Assembly (NCBI GenBank): GCA_002842255.1
Contig: PHCM01000048.1
Span: 1 to 8,846 of the forward strand
Length of the DNA stretch: 8,846 nucleotides
Direction: 5' to 3'
Source of the DNA: Betaproteobacteria bacterium HGW-Betaproteobacteria-2
GTDB taxonomy: Bacteria; Pseudomonadota; Gammaproteobacteria; Burkholderiales; Methylophilaceae
Of this stretch, positions 6,572 through 8,846 are shown in pieces. The notes beneath the pieces were generated by a model, which was not told the origin of the DNA, made no database searches, and was given only the letters and a program-made list of their open reading frames with translations. A program made the position numbers and the translations under genes. The stretch's first letter is position 1, and every line of letters starts with the position of its first letter.

Positions 6572-6937
6572 TCAAGGCTTATCGGAAATGGCACGGGCTG
6601 GGAGCTCCGCCGTATGTCGCAGTTGCCTGGAAAAATGTTCGGCCAGTTCGATAATCTCTTGCTGCGTCAGGCCTTTGGCATGCCGATGCATCACGGTTGA
6701 CTGACGCTCGCCCGATTTGAATGCCTGCATCTGACTGATGAAATGCTCGGCATTGAGGCCGGCCAGCACCGGCGTACCGCCGACACTGTTGCCATTGGTG
6801 CCATGGCAAGCCGCACAAGAAGAAGCCAGGACATGAGTATGTATACTCAGCCTGGCATAGGATTCATCAGCGCAGACACCGGTACTGAGCAACAGACTCA
6901 GCAGTCCTGCCAGACCGGTGTAATGCGTTTTGGTCAT
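6572..6937 (-). CDS. fccA: Monoheme cytochrome c, FccA-type subunit
   Basis: A 121-residue class I cytochrome c with a Sec signal peptide (cut probably after VCA, residue 23). The heme attachment site is C41-A-A-C44-H45, followed by GTNGNS. The distal ligand is most likely M83 in STVMHRHAKGL, which matches the STIMGRIAKG segment of the FccA N-terminal domain. The GFKSGE-like segment (AFKSGE) is also shared with that family. The A. vinosum cytochrome subunit has two heme domains, whereas this protein ends after one. It lies 3 nt upstream of the flavoprotein gene, so the two are almost certainly a subunit pair. It may also take electrons from the downstream PQQ-type dehydrogenase (inference). 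No clear Shine-Dalgarno precedes ATG 6937, and the gap to the ankyrin gene is 27 nt. Confidence 0.9.
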   Translation of the reverse strand: MTKTHYTGLAGLLSLLLSTGVCADESYARLSIHTHVLASSCAACHGTNGNSVGGTPVLAGLNAEHFISQMQAFKSGERQSTVMHRHAKGLTQQEIIELAEHFSRQLRHTAELPARAISDKP

Positions 6938-6964
6938 GAGTTACGCTTTAACAACATTCCGTCA

Positions 6965-7453
6965 TCAGAAGCACTGTTTGTCTTGGCAGCCGTCATCCTT
7001 GACACCCAGATCCATCAGCAACTTGACCATCTCGGTTTTTCCTTCATCGCGTATTGGTCGCAGGATGGAAACATCTGCCTTCATTTTGATATTGATGTCA
7101 GCACCCTTGGCAGCCAGCAATTTGACCACTTCAGTGTGACCACCCATAGCTGCCAGATGGAAGGCTGTCAGACGGCTGATTTCATGCTGCCAGTTCAAAT
7201 CGGCACCGCGTTCGATCAGCAGTTCCACCAATTTGACATGGCCCTTTTCGGCCGCAATGTGCAGGGCAGTCCAACCGAAGAAAAAGTCTTTGGGTGTAGC
7301 AATACCCTCATCCAGATACTTTTTCACCAGCTTGATATTGTTTTCGCCAAGTGCCTTGGTATATTCCATGTGCTGATCATCGGTCATGGCAAGGCTGGCA
7401 GACATGGGAAGCATCAATGCAACAGCCAGTAAAAGGGTTTTGATCATATTCAT
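6965..7453 (-). CDS. Periplasmic ankyrin-repeat protein
   Basis: A 162-residue protein with a Sec signal peptide (MNMIKTLLLA..., cut after SLA, residue 22) and about four ankyrin repeats. Repeats two (61-87, starting WTALHIAAEKGHVKLVELL) and three (95-121, starting LTAFHLAAMGGHTEVVKLL) are canonical with GAD[LI]N ends. The first (about 27-52) and fourth (126-152) are degenerate. The tail is polar with two cysteines (C156 and C161) four residues apart, possibly a disulfide or metal site. Ankyrin repeats bind partner proteins, and small exported ankyrin proteins occur next to periplasmic redox enzymes such as catalases. A chaperone or protective role for the cytochrome/flavoprotein pair is a guess based on position. 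Start ATG 7453 is fixed by AGGAGA 7 nt upstream; the longer frame to 7540 would overlap purL. Confidence 0.88.
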   Translation of the reverse strand: MNMIKTLLLAVALMLPMSASLAMTDDQHMEYTKALGENNIKLVKKYLDEGIATPKDFFFGWTALHIAAEKGHVKLVELLIERGADLNWQHEISRLTAFHLAAMGGHTEVVKLLAAKGADINIKMKADVSILRPIRDEGKTEMVKLLMDLGVKDDGCQDKQCF

Positions 7454-7460
7454 GCAGCTT

Positions 7461-7466
7461 TCTCCT
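7461..7466 (-). promoter_or_regulatory. Ribosome binding site deciding the ankyrin gene start
   Basis: AGGAGA lies 7 nt before ATG 7453. It rules out both the longer reading into purL and the internal ATG at 7447. Confidence 0.75.
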
Positions 7467-7484
7467 GATTCTTGTAATAAAAAT

Positions 7485-8846
7485 TTATTCAACAAACTTC
7501 CTGGCGTTTCGGAACATTTGTATCCACGGCCCATCTTCACCCCAGCCTTGCGGATGCCATGAATGCTGAACGGTCCGGAACACGCGTTCCGGATGTGGCA
7601 TCATAATGGTAAATCGCCCGTCTGTCGTGGTCAGGCCAGTAATACCTTGTGGTGAGCCGTTGGGGTTGAACGGATAGACTTCCGTCGCCCTGCCGGCATT
7701 ATCCACGTAGCGCATACTGACCAGTTTGTCCCTGACCACATCATGGACAGCATCCATACCGGAAAATTCCGCATAACCTTCACCATGCGCGACCGCGATC
7801 GGCATCCGGCTACCGGCCATACCCTTGAAAAACAGTGACGGCGATTCCATGATCTCCACCATGGCAAAGCGCGCCTCGAACTGTTCGGAGCGGTTGCGCA
7901 CGAAATGCGGCCAGTGTTCCGCACCCGGGATGATGCTGTGCAGGTTGCTCATCATCTGGCAGCCGTTGCATACACCCAGCGCGAAGGAGTCCTGCCGGCT
8001 GAAGAAAGCGGAGAACTCATCACGTGCACGCGCGTTGAACAGGATGGACTTGGCCCAGCCTTCACCTGCACCCAGGACGTCACCGTATGAGAAGCCGCCG
8101 CAGGCCACCAGTCCATGAAAATCCTTCAGCGATACGCGGCCACTGATAATGTCGCTCATGTGCACGTCATGCGATTCAAAACCGGCGCGATTGAAAGCGG
8201 CTGCCATCTCGACCTGACCGTTGACGCCCTGCTCGCGCAGAATGGCCATTTTCGGCTTGGCTGCCGTTGAAACATAGGGCGCTTCGACGTGATGGGCGAG
8301 ATCGAAAGTCAGATGCGCATGCAGCCCCGGATCATTCACATCCAGAATGCGATCATATTCCTGCTGCGCGCAGAGCGGATTGTCACGCAGTTTCTGCATC
8401 TGATAAGTGGTTTCCGACCACATGCGATGCAGGTCGGTACGCAACTCGGCGAACTCGACTTCGCCCAGGCGGCGGATGATGAAACCGTGGTTGTCGGTCA
8501 CCACCTTGCCGATCACATGCACGCAATCGCCGAGGACTTCCCGTAAAGCTTCGCGTATCGCTTCCGCCTCGGCCACCTCAACCTGAATCACCGCGCCCAG
8601 TTCCTCATTGAACAACACATCCAGCGTATTGCCTTGCAAACCGCTGATATCGATATCCAGACCGCAGCGTCCGGCGAACGCCATTTCGGCCAGCGTAACG
8701 AACAGGCCGCCGTCGGAGCGGTCGTGATAGGCCAACAGTTTGCCGTCTGCATTGAGGTTCTGGATGGCGGCGAAGAACACCTTGAAACGTGCCGGATCAT
8801 CCAGGTCCGGCGCACGATTGTCGGTCGCCGCATAAACTTGGGCCAG
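7485..8846 (-). CDS. purL: Phosphoribosylformylglycinamidine synthase, C-terminal part
   Basis: The last 453 residues of a large PurL; the 5' part lies beyond the right edge. PurL converts FGAR, glutamine and ATP to FGAM in de novo purine synthesis in the cytoplasm. The visible part begins with the end of the second synthase half ([20 protein letters not shown], a PurL signature). It then runs into the class I glutamine amidotransferase domain from about [13 protein letters not shown] onward. That domain shows [19 protein letters not shown], the nucleophile Cys in [11 protein letters not shown], and the His/Glu of [10 protein letters not shown] near the C-terminus. Fusion of synthase and glutaminase is the large PurL type of Beta- and Gammaproteobacteria (about 1,300 residues). 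The frame is intact to the edge, with a TAA stop at 7487-7485. The ankyrin gene follows after 31 nt without an obvious terminator. Confidence 0.97.
   Translation of the reverse strand: MAQVYAATDNRAPDLDDPARFKVFFAAIQNLNADGKLLAYHDRSDGGLFVTLAEMAFAGRCGLDIDISGLQGNTLDVLFNEELGAVIQVEVAEAEAIREALREVLGDCVHVIGKVVTDNHGFIIRRLGEVEFAELRTDLHRMWSETTYQMQKLRDNPLCAQQEYDRILDVNDPGLHAHLTFDLAHHVEAPYVSTAAKPKMAILREQGVNGQVEMAAAFNRAGFESHDVHMSDIISGRVSLKDFHGLVACGGFSYGDVLGAGEGWAKSILFNARARDEFSAFFSRQDSFALGVCNGCQMMSNLHSIIPGAEHWPHFVRNRSEQFEARFAMVEIMESPSLFFKGMAGSRMPIAVAHGEGYAEFSGMDAVHDVVRDKLVSMRYVDNAGRATEVYPFNPNGSPQGITGLTTTDGRFTIMMPHPERVFRTVQHSWHPQGWGEDGPWIQMFRNARKFVE

Noticed and set aside
5603..6700. Long plus-strand open frame of 365 codons opposite the FccB-type gene
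   Set aside because: It is antisense to a gene with full family motifs, starts inside it, has no recognisable protein features and no ribosome binding site. It is a mirror of the codon structure of fccB.
6938..6964. Hairpin GTTA/TAAC between the ankyrin and cytochrome genes as a terminator
   Set aside because: Only a 4-bp AT-rich stem with no T tract; too weak to stop transcription.
6743..7432. Plus-strand open frame of 229 codons over the ankyrin and cytochrome genes
   Set aside because: It crosses two well-supported minus-strand genes and their gap, with no domain or start signal.

Overview
The window carries about nine protein genes on 8.8 kb of roughly 53-54% GC DNA. All but one lie on the minus strand. 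No tRNA, rRNA, CRISPR array or mobile element was seen. The long single-chain PurL fused to its glutaminase domain is the form typical of Beta- and Gammaproteobacteria. The flavocytochrome c sulfide dehydrogenase subunits, periplasmic thiol chemistry and many exported proteins fit a proteobacterium of that kind, perhaps one with a sulfur-oxidising or other lithotrophic metabolism. The genus cannot be named from what is visible.

Reading along the minus strand, from the right edge leftwards: the 3' part of purL (8846-7485); a periplasmic ankyrin-repeat protein (7453-6965); a monoheme cytochrome c of FccA type (6937-6572); a Tat-exported flavoprotein of FccB type (6568-5285); an exported PQQ-dependent sugar dehydrogenase-like beta-propeller (5288-4047); an exported protein of unknown function (4050-3436); and an SMP-30/gluconolactonase-like lipoprotein (3420-2563). 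Gaps are 31, 27, 3, -4, -4 and 15 nt, and a strong intrinsic terminator stands just past the last gene (2516-2547). The five genes from the cytochrome to the lipoprotein therefore look like one operon, with the ankyrin gene and possibly purL upstream of it.

A convergent plus-strand gene (1940-2497) encodes a YceB/DUF1439-like lipoprotein. It is divergent from a minus-strand pair: a fusion of an exported thioredoxin domain to a six-helix CcdA/DsbD-like membrane domain (1854-616), and a DUF455 ferritin-like protein (591 to beyond the left edge).

The most interesting content is the central operon. It encodes a flavoprotein and cytochrome pair with all recognisable FCSD redox cysteines, a putative PQQ aldose/aldehyde dehydrogenase, and a lactonase-fold lipoprotein that keeps its predicted metal ligands. 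This suggests a cell-envelope redox module in which a dehydrogenase makes a lactone, a lactonase hydrolyses it, and a cytochrome receives electrons. That functional link is inference. The individual family assignments are well supported by motifs.
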